NCBI GenBank assembly: GCA_016872355.1 | Contig: VGZY01000018.1 | Coordinates: 1-43,306, forward strand | From: SAR202 cluster bacterium | GTDB taxonomy: Bacteria; Chloroflexota; Dehalococcoidia; Lucifugimonadales; VGZY01 | Direction: 5' to 3' | Length of the DNA stretch: 43,306 nucleotides | In this document: positions 8,234-17,100 of the stretch, piece after piece | Layout of the letters: every line of letters starts with the position of its first letter | Numbering within the stretch: the first letter of the stretch is position 1 | Position numbers and translations under genes: made by a program | The notes under the pieces: model-generated | Database searches by the model: none | Told to the model about the DNA's origin: nothing | What the model saw: only the letters and a program-made list of their open reading frames with translations

Positions 8234-8808
8234 CCGGCCTGCCGGAGGTGCTGGTTGCGGTACTGCACGCGCGCCTTGAGAAGCACGATGCCGCCCGCCA
8301 GCAGGACGCCGAAGACGCCCACAGGGTCGCTCTGGAGCGCCCATCCGGCCAGGGGGGTTACGATGAAGTACGACGCCCCGGTGTACCCGGCGTTCCGGGT
8401 CGCCACGAGCACCAGCAGCGCGATCACGGCCCCCACCGGCACGCCCAGCGGCGCCAGGCCCGCCGTGGTGCCCATCGCAACCGTCACGCCGGTGCCGCCC
8501 TTGAAGCCCTGCGTGACCGGGAAGATGTGCCCCGCCAGCACGGCCGCCATCGCCACCAACCCCACCCACGACGGCCACCCCATCAGGTAGACCGGCAATG
8601 TAGCCGCGAGCCCCTTCAGGATATCCAGTCCGAAGACCATCAGCCCGAACTTGCGCCCCGCCTCGCGAAAGATGTTCGCCGCGCCAGGGTTGCCGGTGCC
8701 GACCGTCCTGATTTTCACCCCCGCGCGGCGCGCGACCAGGTCACCGGCAGGCACCGTGCCGATGAAGTAAGCGATGATTGTCCAGACGACGATCAGCGGC
8801 AAGCCCAA
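8230..8808 (-). CDS. plsY: Acyl-phosphate:glycerol-3-phosphate acyltransferase PlsY
   Basis: The 192-residue membrane protein has the PlsY signature segments in order: IGTVPAGDLVARRAG near the N-terminus, RTVGTGNPGAANIFREAG (about 34-51) and GHIFPVTQGFKGGTGV (about 93-108), with about five hydrophobic helices. It transfers an acyl group from acyl-phosphate to glycerol-3-phosphate, the first acylation in phospholipid synthesis, in the cytoplasmic membrane. The start is TTG, supported by GGAG six bases upstream. It lies 51 bp after the last lipoprotein gene and is probably the distal gene of that operon. PlsX, its usual partner, is not in this window. Confidence 0.93.
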   Translation of the reverse strand: MGLPLIVVWTIIAYFIGTVPAGDLVARRAGVKIRTVGTGNPGAANIFREAGRKFGLMVFGLDILKGLAATLPVYLMGWPSWVGLVAMAAVLAGHIFPVTQGFKGGTGVTVAMGTTAGLAPLGVPVGAVIALLVLVATRNAGYTGASYFIVTPLAGWALQSDPVGVFGVLLAGGIVLLKARVQYRNQHLRQAG

Positions 8809-8859
8809 GACGCTCTCCAGATACGCAATGTGCGATTCTCTGCGTTGTAGTTAGCTATG

Positions 8860-9942
8860 TTATGGTATCTCGGCGGCGTTGTCCACTACTTCTATTTTGA
8901 ACTGATAGGCAATGTCGCCGACCGAGAATTTGGCAAGGAATTCCAGAACATATACGCCCGGCGGCAAGTCAACATTGAAAGGCTTCATCAAGTCCGGGGT
9001 GATCACCGCCTGTCCAGTCATTAGCGGGGTTGCCTGCGCAACCGTATAGACACCGCCGGAGATATTGGTGACTGGTAATTCCGAGACAGCTTCAATGACA
9101 ACCTCTCCACCTCGCTTTACGATCACCGGAGTCGCGTTGGCGAAGTCCGGCCAGCGTATAACGTCCCCACGCCTGCGCACGCCCTGGCCGATGGGCCAGC
9201 AGTGGCTCCCTGCCCGCCCGCCGTCCACAACGTCGCCGTACCTGATCTCGAATCGCGGCAACGGAGGTGGCGGCGCAACGCCTCCCGAAGGAATTGGCCC
9301 GATAATAACTTGTGGCCGGTCTCTGTACTTCACTTCCAACTTGAAGTCGTACAGCGCTGAAACCATCAACCACTCTCCGCGCACGGTGAGAGAATACACG
9401 CCCGGGTACAGGTCCACTTCGAGCGGCCCGCCGGAGCCGAACTCTATGAACTTGATGTCCGTATCCAGCCAGGGGGAGCTTTGAGATACACGGGATATCC
9501 ATCCAGACAGGGTAGATGTGCTATACCCCTCCGTGACTTGGAACGCAATGGACTCACCTCCAAAGACGGAAACAGCGCGCGCCGCATCGAATCCCTCCCA
9601 GGGTGCTAACGTGGCACACACGTTGCCCATGTAGACGCCGGATTCTTGTTTAGGGAAGTACCGGCATTGTACCCTGCGATTGCCCATAACCCGGGTGTCT
9701 CCGAAGTGGACGAACAACGAAGGTAAGTCAGGCATCGGCGTTGCGGGCGGCAAAGGCGTCAGCGCCCCTTGCACCCCGGAAGGCGGGACATACCAGATGC
9801 TGGAAGGATCACTCGTCCACGGCGTCGGCGTGGGCTCAGACGTCGCCGCCGGCAGCGGCGTCCACGGGTCGGCGGCTGCCGGCGAACATGCGGCGATCAG
9901 CCCCGAGAGTGCCAACGCGACGATTGTGTACAGCGTTCTCAA
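8860..9942 (-). CDS. Lipoprotein with two type-A domains (uncharacterised)
   Basis: The product has 360 residues. TTG start with GGAG five bases upstream. The signal is MRTLYTIVALALSGLIAACS with lipobox IAAC (Cys19), then DPWTPLPAAT and a Pro/Thr linker. Two copies of one ~125-residue module follow (about 76-204 and 229-353). Both have an opening x-GD-x-R/V stretch, a central aromatic/Gly-Ser-Thr segment and an ending of the form LEVDLYPGVYSLTV / FNVDLPPGVYVLEF followed by Y-x-F-K-(I/L)-EV. The second has the SHCWPIGQG segment. I call this module A; it looks all-beta and I cannot give it a family name. The protein would be anchored outside the membrane. A, without the rest, recurs in the genes at 10666 and 11331. 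Confidence 0.8.
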   Translation of the reverse strand: MRTLYTIVALALSGLIAACSPAAADPWTPLPAATSEPTPTPWTSDPSSIWYVPPSGVQGALTPLPPATPMPDLPSLFVHFGDTRVMGNRRVQCRYFPKQESGVYMGNVCATLAPWEGFDAARAVSVFGGESIAFQVTEGYSTSTLSGWISRVSQSSPWLDTDIKFIEFGSGGPLEVDLYPGVYSLTVRGEWLMVSALYDFKLEVKYRDRPQVIIGPIPSGGVAPPPPLPRFEIRYGDVVDGGRAGSHCWPIGQGVRRRGDVIRWPDFANATPVIVKRGGEVVIEAVSELPVTNISGGVYTVAQATPLMTGQAVITPDLMKPFNVDLPPGVYVLEFLAKFSVGDIAYQFKIEVVDNAAEIP

Positions 9943-9992
9943 AGTTGCTCCTCGACACTCGCGGCCGGCTCAGACCAAAATTGCGCCCATGG

Positions 9993-10514
9993 TCAATCGA
10001 AGCTGGTGCTGCCGCCTTGCCCCATGGCATGTATGAGCATTCCGATGCCGGTCCAGACAAGGTATACGCCTCCCGTAATGGCAGAAAACACATGGAGCCC
10101 ACGAGGGACAGGAGTGCACGCCTTCAGGTGTCGCGCGTACTCGTCAATAATGGCCTCGCGCCTGCCAATTACTACCGCCCCAACCACAATTAGCGCAAGG
10201 CCCATGATCGCCCAGGACACCCTTCCCACGGTTTTGAAAACAGAACTGCTCTCGATGCTGGGCGGGATGCCTGGCAAAGCCTCAATCGCAACAAGTCCGG
10301 CAATGGCGGCCCACGCGGCAAGGACGACTATCCCGAAGACGAACGCGCGTCGCCTGGCGCCGTTCCGACCGGCAACAGCCGTTGTCGCAGACTCATAGGG
10401 TCGCTTGGCATAAAGTAGGGCCGCAACATAAGCTCCACGCCGCTTAACACAAGACATGCCAATGTACAACGTAGCCAGAGCGACGAGTATCAATTCGATA
10501 TTTGGGACGAGCAT
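9993..10514 (-). CDS. Four-helix membrane protein, unknown function
   Basis: The 173-residue product has four hydrophobic segments: about 6-23 (IELILVALATLYIGMSCV), 57-80, 96-119 and 142-168. Arg-rich loops lie after helices 1 and 3, such as KRRGAY and GRREAI. The ATG at 10514 is preceded by GGAG with a five-base gap, so translation is well supported. I do not recognise a family. It sits inside the lipoprotein array, between the single-A and double-A genes, and could be a membrane partner of them, but this rests on position only. Confidence 0.72.
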   Translation of the reverse strand: MLVPNIELILVALATLYIGMSCVKRRGAYVAALLYAKRPYESATTAVAGRNGARRRAFVFGIVVLAAWAAIAGLVAIEALPGIPPSIESSSVFKTVGRVSWAIMGLALIVVGAVVIGRREAIIDEYARHLKACTPVPRGLHVFSAITGGVYLVWTGIGMLIHAMGQGGSTSFD

Positions 10515-10645
10515 TTGCTCTCCAGCCTGGTAGGTGTTTCAGAAATCATGAGGCCGGAATTGCGAAGCGCCGTGTCGAGAAAAAACCCGCCATTAGGCGT
10601 GTGAGGCTTCGCACAACCTCCATGTTCGTCGCTCAAATATGGGAT

Positions 10646-10672
10646 GGGTATCCCGGCGGCGTTGACTAGTAC
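10646..10672 (-). pseudogene. Out-of-frame remnant of a type-A domain end
   Basis: These 27 bases match 22 of 27 bases in 8863-8889, the C-terminal codons of the double-A lipoprotein. Read on the minus strand in another frame they give VLVNAAGIP, against EVVDNAAEIP there. They overlap the last codons of the single-A gene. This suggests that gene once continued into a second A domain, most of which was deleted. Confidence 0.5.
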
Positions 10673-11334
10673 CCTAACGGCGCCGTCCTTGGCGACGGTC
10701 TCGGGTGAGGCGTCGGCGTCGGATGCGGTATGACGTCCAACCTGAAGTCGTAATATACCCTGCCGTTGGGCCACGTGCCTTTCAAGATCAGCGCACAGGA
10801 CGACGGAAAGAGATCAACCATGAGCGGCTCACCGGAGACAATCTCCTTCATCATAGTGCCCGTCTCAAGCCAGGGCGTCCTCTTCATCGCGATGTAAATG
10901 CCGCCGGTGATGGTTGAAGTCGAATAACCATCGGATAGGACAAAGGTCAGCATATCGCCGCTCAAGACCGGCACCGGGCGCGCGGTGTCGAAGCCGTCCC
11001 ACGGCGCGAGCGATCCGATCTGGGCATGGGTATACGTGCCGTCCTCTTTGACTCCGAAGTACCTGGCCTCCACGCGCCTGTTGCCCAGCACCCGGCTGTT
11101 GCCGGCCAGAACGTACATCCACGGCAGGTCCGGCTCGGCGGTCGGCGCAGGCAGCGGCGTCACAGGCTCGCTCGTCGGCGGCGGCTCCATGGCTGTCGCT
11201 GTGTGCGCCGGCAGCGGCGTCCACGGCTCGGCCGCCTGTGCGGAGCACGAGATGGTGAGCATTGCTAAAGCAACCAGTGGCAGCGCACCGAAGAATCCGA
11301 GTCCGGTTGGCCTTCTCGGAGCTATCGCCCTCAC
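10666..11334 (-). CDS. Lipoprotein with one type-A domain, probably C-terminally truncated
   Basis: The product has 222 residues. The GTG start overlaps the previous gene's stop by four bases (GTGA). The lipobox is TISC (Cys30), followed by SAQAAEPWTPLPA and a second VTPLPAPTAEPDLPW copy. One A domain spans about 72-201 and is closest to the first A domain of the gene at 8860: both share RVxGNRRV, APW(E/D)GFD and GYSTST. After it comes PHPTPTPHPRPSPRTAP, a linker that normally leads to another domain, but the frame stops at once. Remnant sequence of an A-domain end lies out of frame just at the stop. The protein may still be exported and functional with one domain. Confidence 0.75.
   Translation of the reverse strand: MRAIAPRRPTGLGFFGALPLVALAMLTISCSAQAAEPWTPLPAHTATAMEPPPTSEPVTPLPAPTAEPDLPWMYVLAGNSRVLGNRRVEARYFGVKEDGTYTHAQIGSLAPWDGFDTARPVPVLSGDMLTFVLSDGYSTSTITGGIYIAMKRTPWLETGTMMKEIVSGEPLMVDLFPSSCALILKGTWPNGRVYYDFRLDVIPHPTPTPHPRPSPRTAPLGY
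11207..11249. repeat. 43-bp lipobox-region block, copy 1 (copy 2 at 12376-12418)
   Basis: The block matches 12376-12418 at 42 of 43 bases. Both encode the lipobox Cys and the following SAQAAEPWTPLPA segment. More diverged copies lie in the genes at 8860 (near 9841-9890) and 12467 (near 13078-13130). Nearby coding sequence is far less similar, which points to recent duplication or gene conversion of the signal region. Confidence 0.8.
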
Positions 11335-12470
11335 TCTATCACCTCAATCAGGAATCGGGCCGTCGCCGCGCCAACCGGCCAGCCCGCATGTACGTCGAGC
11401 ACGTACCTCCCGGGAGGGATATCGAGGCGGAACGGGCCATTCAGGTCTGGCAAGAGCACCAGTGAGTCACCTCGTGGCACCGGCTGCGTCGTGCCCGGGT
11501 AGATCCCGCCCGTCAGCGAGTCGGGCCCATCGTGCGCCTCCACCTGCACCTGGACCAGAGCGCCCTTCTTCACCCTGATTGGCTCCCCAGCGGCTATCCG
11601 CACCCAGCTATCCGTGTTCTCGCAGCTCAGGCCTTTGGAAGCGGGTCCTGCCCAGCAGTAGCTCGTTATCTCGCCCACCGTCGCGAGGCCGTCGCCGTGG
11701 CGCAGGCTGAACGACGGGAACGGATATGTCGGGTACGGAGTCGCCGTAGGCGTGGGCGTTCGGGTCGCCGGGTCCCGCACTGCGTCCTCTATGCGTTTGA
11801 TCAGCTCCGCCTCCGAGATGCCTTCCACGTCTGCCATATGCCAGGAGTACATCCCAACTATCTGCACCCTACCGTCCACTATCTTGAGCCGGTACACGGA
11901 GGAAATGTTTATGTACGTGTTCGGCAGTTGCCCGACCGGCCCCACGAGCAAAATGAAGCGCTCGCCGTCCTCCATCGGAAACAAGCGGCATTCAGAGCGG
12001 TGAAGGAGCGTGAAGCGCCCATTTCCGGCGCCCTTGAAGTAGCGGTCGACCTCAATCTCGTAGGTCGTGAACCACCCAAAGGCCAATTGCTCAAGGTCTA
12101 CCGTCAGGAACTTCGATTCGTTATTGACGTTTCGGACCGGCAGCGTGGAGACGACGAGCGTGGACTTCGTTACCGCCTCGAACAGCGGCATGGAATTGTC
12201 GGGACCCGTTCGGAGGCACGACGGTCGGATAGCGGGAAACGGCGTCGGCGTCGGCGGCGCTGGCGTGCGGGTGGGCCTGACCTCCGGCGCCCGCGCCTGC
12301 GCCGCCGGGGCCGGAGCGGCGGGCGGGAGCTGCACAAGCAACGGTCCCGGCGTAGCCGAAGGCTCTGCAGTCGCCGCCGGCAGCGGCGTCCACGGCTCGG
12401 CCGCCTGCGCGGAGCACGCGGCTAAAAGGCACGCGCCGACGGCAAGAGTGACGACCAACGTCACTTTCAT
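11331..12470 (-). CDS. Lipoprotein with a type-B domain followed by a type-A domain
   Basis: The product has 379 residues. The ATG at 12470 overlaps the upstream gene's stop (ATGA), which fixes the start. The lipobox is LAAC (Cys19), then SAQAAEPWTPLPAATAEP and a Pro/Ala/Thr linker to about 80. Residues about 94-231 are the second module type, B: an N-terminal LFEAVTKSTLVV segment, a YEIEVDRYFKGAG strand, a cysteine in the SECRLFP segment, GERFILLVG, and a final LIKRIEDAV helix. After a TPTPTATP linker comes a full A domain (253-378) with YCWAGP, IRVKKG and FRLDIPPGRYVLDV. B recalls TIMP/netrin-like OB folds ('VFVGKV...KG...C...GERYLV'), a weak inference. This is the only gene in the array joining B to A. 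Confidence 0.82.
   Translation of the reverse strand: MKVTLVVTLAVGACLLAACSAQAAEPWTPLPAATAEPSATPGPLLVQLPPAAPAPAAQARAPEVRPTRTPAPPTPTPFPAIRPSCLRTGPDNSMPLFEAVTKSTLVVSTLPVRNVNNESKFLTVDLEQLAFGWFTTYEIEVDRYFKGAGNGRFTLLHRSECRLFPMEDGERFILLVGPVGQLPNTYINISSVYRLKIVDGRVQIVGMYSWHMADVEGISEAELIKRIEDAVRDPATRTPTPTATPYPTYPFPSFSLRHGDGLATVGEITSYCWAGPASKGLSCENTDSWVRIAAGEPIRVKKGALVQVQVEAHDGPDSLTGGIYPGTTQPVPRGDSLVLLPDLNGPFRLDIPPGRYVLDVHAGWPVGAATARFLIEVIE
12376..12418. repeat. 43-bp lipobox-region block, copy 2
   Basis: Partner of 11207-11249, with one mismatch. It encodes the end of the signal peptide and the first mature residues of the B-A lipoprotein. Confidence 0.8.
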
Positions 12471-13174
12471 TGGGCCTGCTCCCTTACCGACTTCCAAATA
12501 AGTCCGATCAACTCGTCGGCGGGTATTCCCTCAAGCGTCCGCATTGGCCCGGCATTGGGGCTTACGATGTGGACCACATCGCCTCTAAGATCGAAGTGGA
12601 ATACGCTCGATGCGTTGACAAATATGTGCGGTGCCCCATGTACCGGGCGCAAGAGCATTAACACCGGCCCTTCGCCTTCGACAAGGTACTCTCTGCATGG
12701 GGAAGAGAACCTGGCGAAAGTGATACTGGCCGGGCCTTTCCCTTTGAGATATCTAACGTCAACCAGCTCGGTCAGAACAAGTCGCTGAATTGAGTCCACG
12801 GTATGTCCCAGCATAACAAGCTCGTCCACGTTCGCCCTGCCTGGCATTGGACTCCCGATCACTATGGCCGTAGAGGACGCCACTGCCTGCTCGAGAGTCA
12901 TGTAATACCACGGTACGAAGTCATAGGAACAATGTACTGTCGGTTGGGGTGGCTCCGGTAGCGGCCGCGCGGGACGCGGCATCGCCGGCTTTTCCGGCGG
13001 CCCGCTAGTGGCTGCGGGTTCGGGAGGCGCCGCTGTAGCCGCGATGCTGACCGGGAGCGCAGTCACGGCGGGGCTCGTCGCCGCCGGCAGTGTCGTCCAG
13101 GGCGCTGCGGCCTGCGCGGAGCACGCGGCGGCGGCGAGACCTCCCACAGCAAGAGCAAGCAACCTGTGGACCAC
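12467..13174 (-). CDS. Lipoprotein with one type-B domain
   Basis: The product has 235 residues. The GTG start at 13174 has GGAG about nine bases upstream. The signal MVHRLLALAVGGLAAAACSA has lipobox AAAC (Cys18), followed by APWTTLPAATSPA and a Pro-rich linker to about 80. The B domain (about 82-234) shows MTLEQAVASSTAIVIG, DVRYLKGKGPASITF, a cysteine in SSPCREY, GEGPVLMLLRP and the closing LIGLIWKSVREQ helix. It has two cysteines (VHCSYD and SSPC) that could pair outside the cell. Its function is unknown. The stop overlaps the B-A gene start by four bases. Confidence 0.78.
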   Translation of the reverse strand: MVHRLLALAVGGLAAAACSAQAAAPWTTLPAATSPAVTALPVSIAATAAPPEPAATSGPPEKPAMPRPARPLPEPPQPTVHCSYDFVPWYYMTLEQAVASSTAIVIGSPMPGRANVDELVMLGHTVDSIQRLVLTELVDVRYLKGKGPASITFARFSSPCREYLVEGEGPVLMLLRPVHGAPHIFVNASSVFHFDLRGDVVHIVSPNAGPMRTLEGIPADELIGLIWKSVREQAQ

Positions 13175-13187
13175 TTAAGCACGCTCC

Positions 13188-13982
13188 TCACTTTGAGGAC
13201 GCCTCAATGCGGGATATTAACGCATCGACGGACATGCCACGAACGTCGGCCATCTTGTCGGTTCCCTGCCCCACCACGATGGCCGTTCCGCCGGAGATGT
13301 CGATGTAGTTATCGACCGTCACCCGGAAGTAGGCGTCGGTAATCTGCGTATGGTGGCGAAGAAACACGATAATCCGGCCTTCCTCCGGAAGCGGGTACCG
13401 GCAGTCCGGCATTCCTGACCGCCTGACGATTCCGTTCGGTTGCGCCATGATGAACTCCTCGAACTGCAGGACTTTCACCCTGGCGTCACCTTCGTCTTTC
13501 AGATACTTTTCCACTCCGACCTCGTATAACACGACGCGGGCAGTCAACCCGGGGCCTCCGGCGGATTCCAGCCTTTCCTCTCTCCCAATCAGCTTCCCGA
13601 GCACGACGATCGCGGAGTTCGCGACGGCCTCCTCCAGCGTTACGTACATTTCGCGGATGAAGTCTCCAACGGCCTGCGTGCATGGCGTGGGCGCCGGCGT
13701 GGCCGAAAAGGCGAGGACTGTTGGCGTGGAAACCGGAGTTGCGGAAGCCGAGGGCAGAGGAGTTGGGGTTGGCGTTGGCGTCATGATCTGGGCGGGTTCG
13801 GTGGGGACCGGGGTCTCAGGTATGGCTGTGGCCTGGACCAAAGGTGTAGCCGTTGGAGTGGGCATACTCGCTGCTGGTATGGCAGCCTCTCGCGTGGGAG
13901 TGCCCGGCGCATCCGAAACGCAGGCTACCATCAACAGCAGCAGTAACGGTCCACTTACCGATACCTTTATGGCATTGTGCAT
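13188..13982 (-). CDS. Lipoprotein with one type-B domain, first gene of the array
   Basis: The product has 264 residues. The start at 13982 is chosen because it gives a good lipoprotein signal, MHNAIKVSVSGPLLLLLMVA then Cys21. An in-frame ATG at 14042 would add 20 polar residues before it. A long linker rich in TPTPTPTPLPSASATP (about 24-105) leads to the B domain. That has YVTLEEAVANSAIVVLGK, VLYEVGVEKYLKDEG, a cysteine in MPDCRYP, EEGRIIVFLR and a closing ALISRIEASSK helix. The frame stays open upstream antisense to the VPS10-like gene, but that part has no coding character. It is divergent from that gene with about 130 bp between them and is probably transcribed first in the operon. Confidence 0.77.
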   Translation of the reverse strand: MHNAIKVSVSGPLLLLLMVACVSDAPGTPTREAAIPAASMPTPTATPLVQATAIPETPVPTEPAQIMTPTPTPTPLPSASATPVSTPTVLAFSATPAPTPCTQAVGDFIREMYVTLEEAVANSAIVVLGKLIGREERLESAGGPGLTARVVLYEVGVEKYLKDEGDARVKVLQFEEFIMAQPNGIVRRSGMPDCRYPLPEEGRIIVFLRHHTQITDAYFRVTVDNYIDISGGTAIVVGQGTDKMADVRGMSVDALISRIEASSK

Positions 13983-14111
13983 TTGAGTTACCCAATCCCG
14001 GGAAATGCGTTGCGCCAAATCGTCCCAAATGTCGAGCCTCATTGCGCCCTGCCCTTCACCGTGCGAAAATACCGCGCAACCTGTACCTGAGAATACGAGA
14101 GGAGACGCCGA

Positions 14112-17100
14112 ATGGTTTCCATAAAGCCGACTGTCGACCCTTCCATGCTCGGGACGTTGCGGTGGAGGAACATCGGCCCGCACCGCGGGGGCCGCGTCGT
14201 GGCCGTCGCGGGACACCCCACCGAGTACGCCACCTTCTACTTCGGCGCGTGCGCGGGCGGCGTGTGGAAGACGGACGACGGCGGCAACTACTGGCGCAAC
14301 GTGTCGGACGGCTTCTTCAACACGGCGTCCGTCGGCGCAATCGCCGTCGCGGAGTCGGACCCCAACGTCATCTACGCCGGAATGGGCGAGGCATGCGTCC
14401 GCGGCAACGTCGCGCAGGGCGACGGCGTCTACAAGTCCACGGACGGCGGCGCCACATGGTCGCACGTGGGGCTGGAGCTCACGCGGCACATCTCCCGCGT
14501 CCGGGTCCACCCCGCCAACCCGGACATTGTGTACGTCGCCGCTCTCGGCAACATCTTTGGCCACGATGGCAGCCGTGGCGTGTTCCGGTCGGTAGACGGC
14601 GGGCGCACCTGGGCGAAGGTGCTCTTCCGCAGCGAGAAGGCGGGCGCGTGCGACCTGGTCATGGACCCGGCGAACCCCCGCGTGCTGTACGCCGCAACGT
14701 GGGAGAACCTCCGCCGTCCCTGGAACTTCTCCAGCGGCGGCCCGGACAGCGCTATCTACAAGACAGAGGACGGCGGCAATACCTGGAAGGAGATCACCTA
14801 CGCCCACTGCCTGCCCAGGGGGCCGCGCGGCCGCGTCGGCGTCGCCGTCGCACCGAAAAGGCCCGGCCGCGTGTGGGCGATCGTCGAGTCGAAGGACCGC
14901 GGCATCTACCGCTCCGACGACGGCGGCGAGTCGTGGGAGATGCTCACGAACTCCGCCAACCTCCACCAGCGGCCCTGGTACTACAGCCACCTTGTCGCCG
15001 ACCCCATGGACCCGGAGACGGTCTATGTCGTCGGCTCGAAGATGTACCGATCGAACGACGGCGGCCGCACCTTCACTGAGGTCACGACGCCGCACGGCGA
15101 CAACCACGACCTCTGGATCGACCCGCGCAATACGCAGCGCATGATCAACGGCAACGACGGCGGGGCGTGCGTGAGCTTCAACGGCGGCGCTACCTTCTCC
15201 ACCATCTACAACCAGCCCACCGCGCAGATATACCGAATGGACGCCGATAACCAGTTCCCCTACAAGGTCTACGGCACGCAGCAGGACAACTCCGCCATCA
15301 GCGTCCCCAGCCGCTCCTACAAGGGCGCAATATTGTTCTCCGAGTGCGAGTTCGTCGGCAGCTCGGAGAGCGGCCAGGTGGCCGTGCACCCCTCCGACCC
15401 TAATATCGTCTTCACCGGCGCGATCGGCAGCTCCGACGGCGGTGGGGACGCGATGCTGCGATACGACAGGCGCACCGGGCAGACGCAGGTGGTGTCGGTA
15501 TGGCCGGAGTACGTCTGGGGCTGGGGCGTGCAGGACCACAAGTACCGCTTCCAGTGGACCTACCCCCTGCTCTTCTCCCCCCACGACCCCAACACGATTT
15601 ACGCCGCCGCGGAGGTGGTGTTCCGCTCGACGGACCAGGGGATGAGCTGGAAGGCGTTCACGCCGGACCTTACCCGCAACGACCGTACGAAGATGGGGCC
15701 GTCCGGCGGCGACATCACGCACGACACGACGTTCGTGGAGCATTTCGGGACGATATTCTCGTTCGCGGAGTCGCCGCACAAGAAGGGCGTCTTCTGGGCA
15801 GGCTCGGACGACGGCCTCATCCACATCTCCAAGGACAACGGCAAGACCTGGAAGAACATCACCCCGCCGGGCCTGCCCGAGTGGTCCACGGTGAACATGA
15901 TCGAGCTTTCGCGCCATGACCCGGCGAAGGCGTACGTGGCGGCGACCCGGTACCGGCTGGACGACCACAAGCCGTACCTGTTCAAGACGAGCGACTACGG
16001 CAAGACCTGGACGAAGATCGTGAGCGGCATCGACGACCGCAACTTCTCACGCGTGGTCCGCGAGGACACGGAGAAGCCCGGCCTGCTGTACGCCGGCTCC
16101 GAGTACGGCATATACGTCTCGTTTAACGACGGCGAGTCGTGGCAGTCGCTTCGCGGCAACCTGCCCGCCGTGGGCGTTCACGACCTCAAGGTCAAGGGCA
16201 ACGAGCTTGCGGCGGCGACGCACGGCCGCTCGTTCTGGGTGCTGGACGATCTTGCCGTGCTGCGGCAGGCCGCCGACTCGATACGCGGCGAGGCGGCGCA
16301 CCTGTTCGCTCCGGCGAGCGCCTACCGGCTGGCGCCGGACATGGCCGCGGGCCGCACGACGGGACCCGGGACGAAGTACATGCTGCGCCTTGGCGCGGCG
16401 GCGCTGTGGCACGAGAAGAAGCACCCCAACGGCGACGTGGAGGAAGTGTTCCTGGACGCCGGCAAGAACCCGCCGGAGGGCGTCGTCGTCCACTACTACC
16501 TCAAGGACAGGCCCGAGGGCGAGGTAACGTTGACGTTCCAGGACGAGGCGGGCAACACCATCCGCACCTTCACGCCGAAGCCGCCGGAGGAAGCGAAGCC
16601 CTCAACCGGCCCTGCGCCGGTGGCAGGCAGCGCCAGGTCAAAGAAGCGCTCCGAGAAGTTCATCCACGTGGAACCAGGCATGAACCGGTTCGTGTGGGAC
16701 ATGCGCTACCCGGGCGCGACCCGCATCAATGGGCAGGGCGACATCGATCCCGGCCACGTCGGGCCGTACGCCGTGCCCGGCAGGTACAAGGTCACGCTGA
16801 AGGTCGGCGTGAAGAGCTACACGCAGCCGTTCGAGCTGGTCAAGGAACCGCGCATCGCCACAATCGCCGAGGACTTCAAGGCACATTTCGACCTGCTCAT
16901 GCGGATCCGCGACAGGGTGACCGAGACACACGAGGCGATCAACCGCATCCGCTCCGTCCGCCGCCAGATCGAGGAGTGGTCGGAGCTTGCGAAGGGCAAG
17001 GAGCCTCTGGCCGCGCTCCGCAAGGACGCGGAGGGCATCTGCGCCAAACTCTCCGAGATCGAAGAGGAGCTAATCCAGACAAAGTCCATCGACGGCATGG

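Noticed and set aside
13983-15968. Long minus-strand open frame running from the first lipoprotein gene through the VPS10-like gene
   Set aside because: It is antisense to a well-supported Asp-box protein, has residue composition typical of a reversed GC-rich gene, and lacks motifs. Only 13188-13982 is real.
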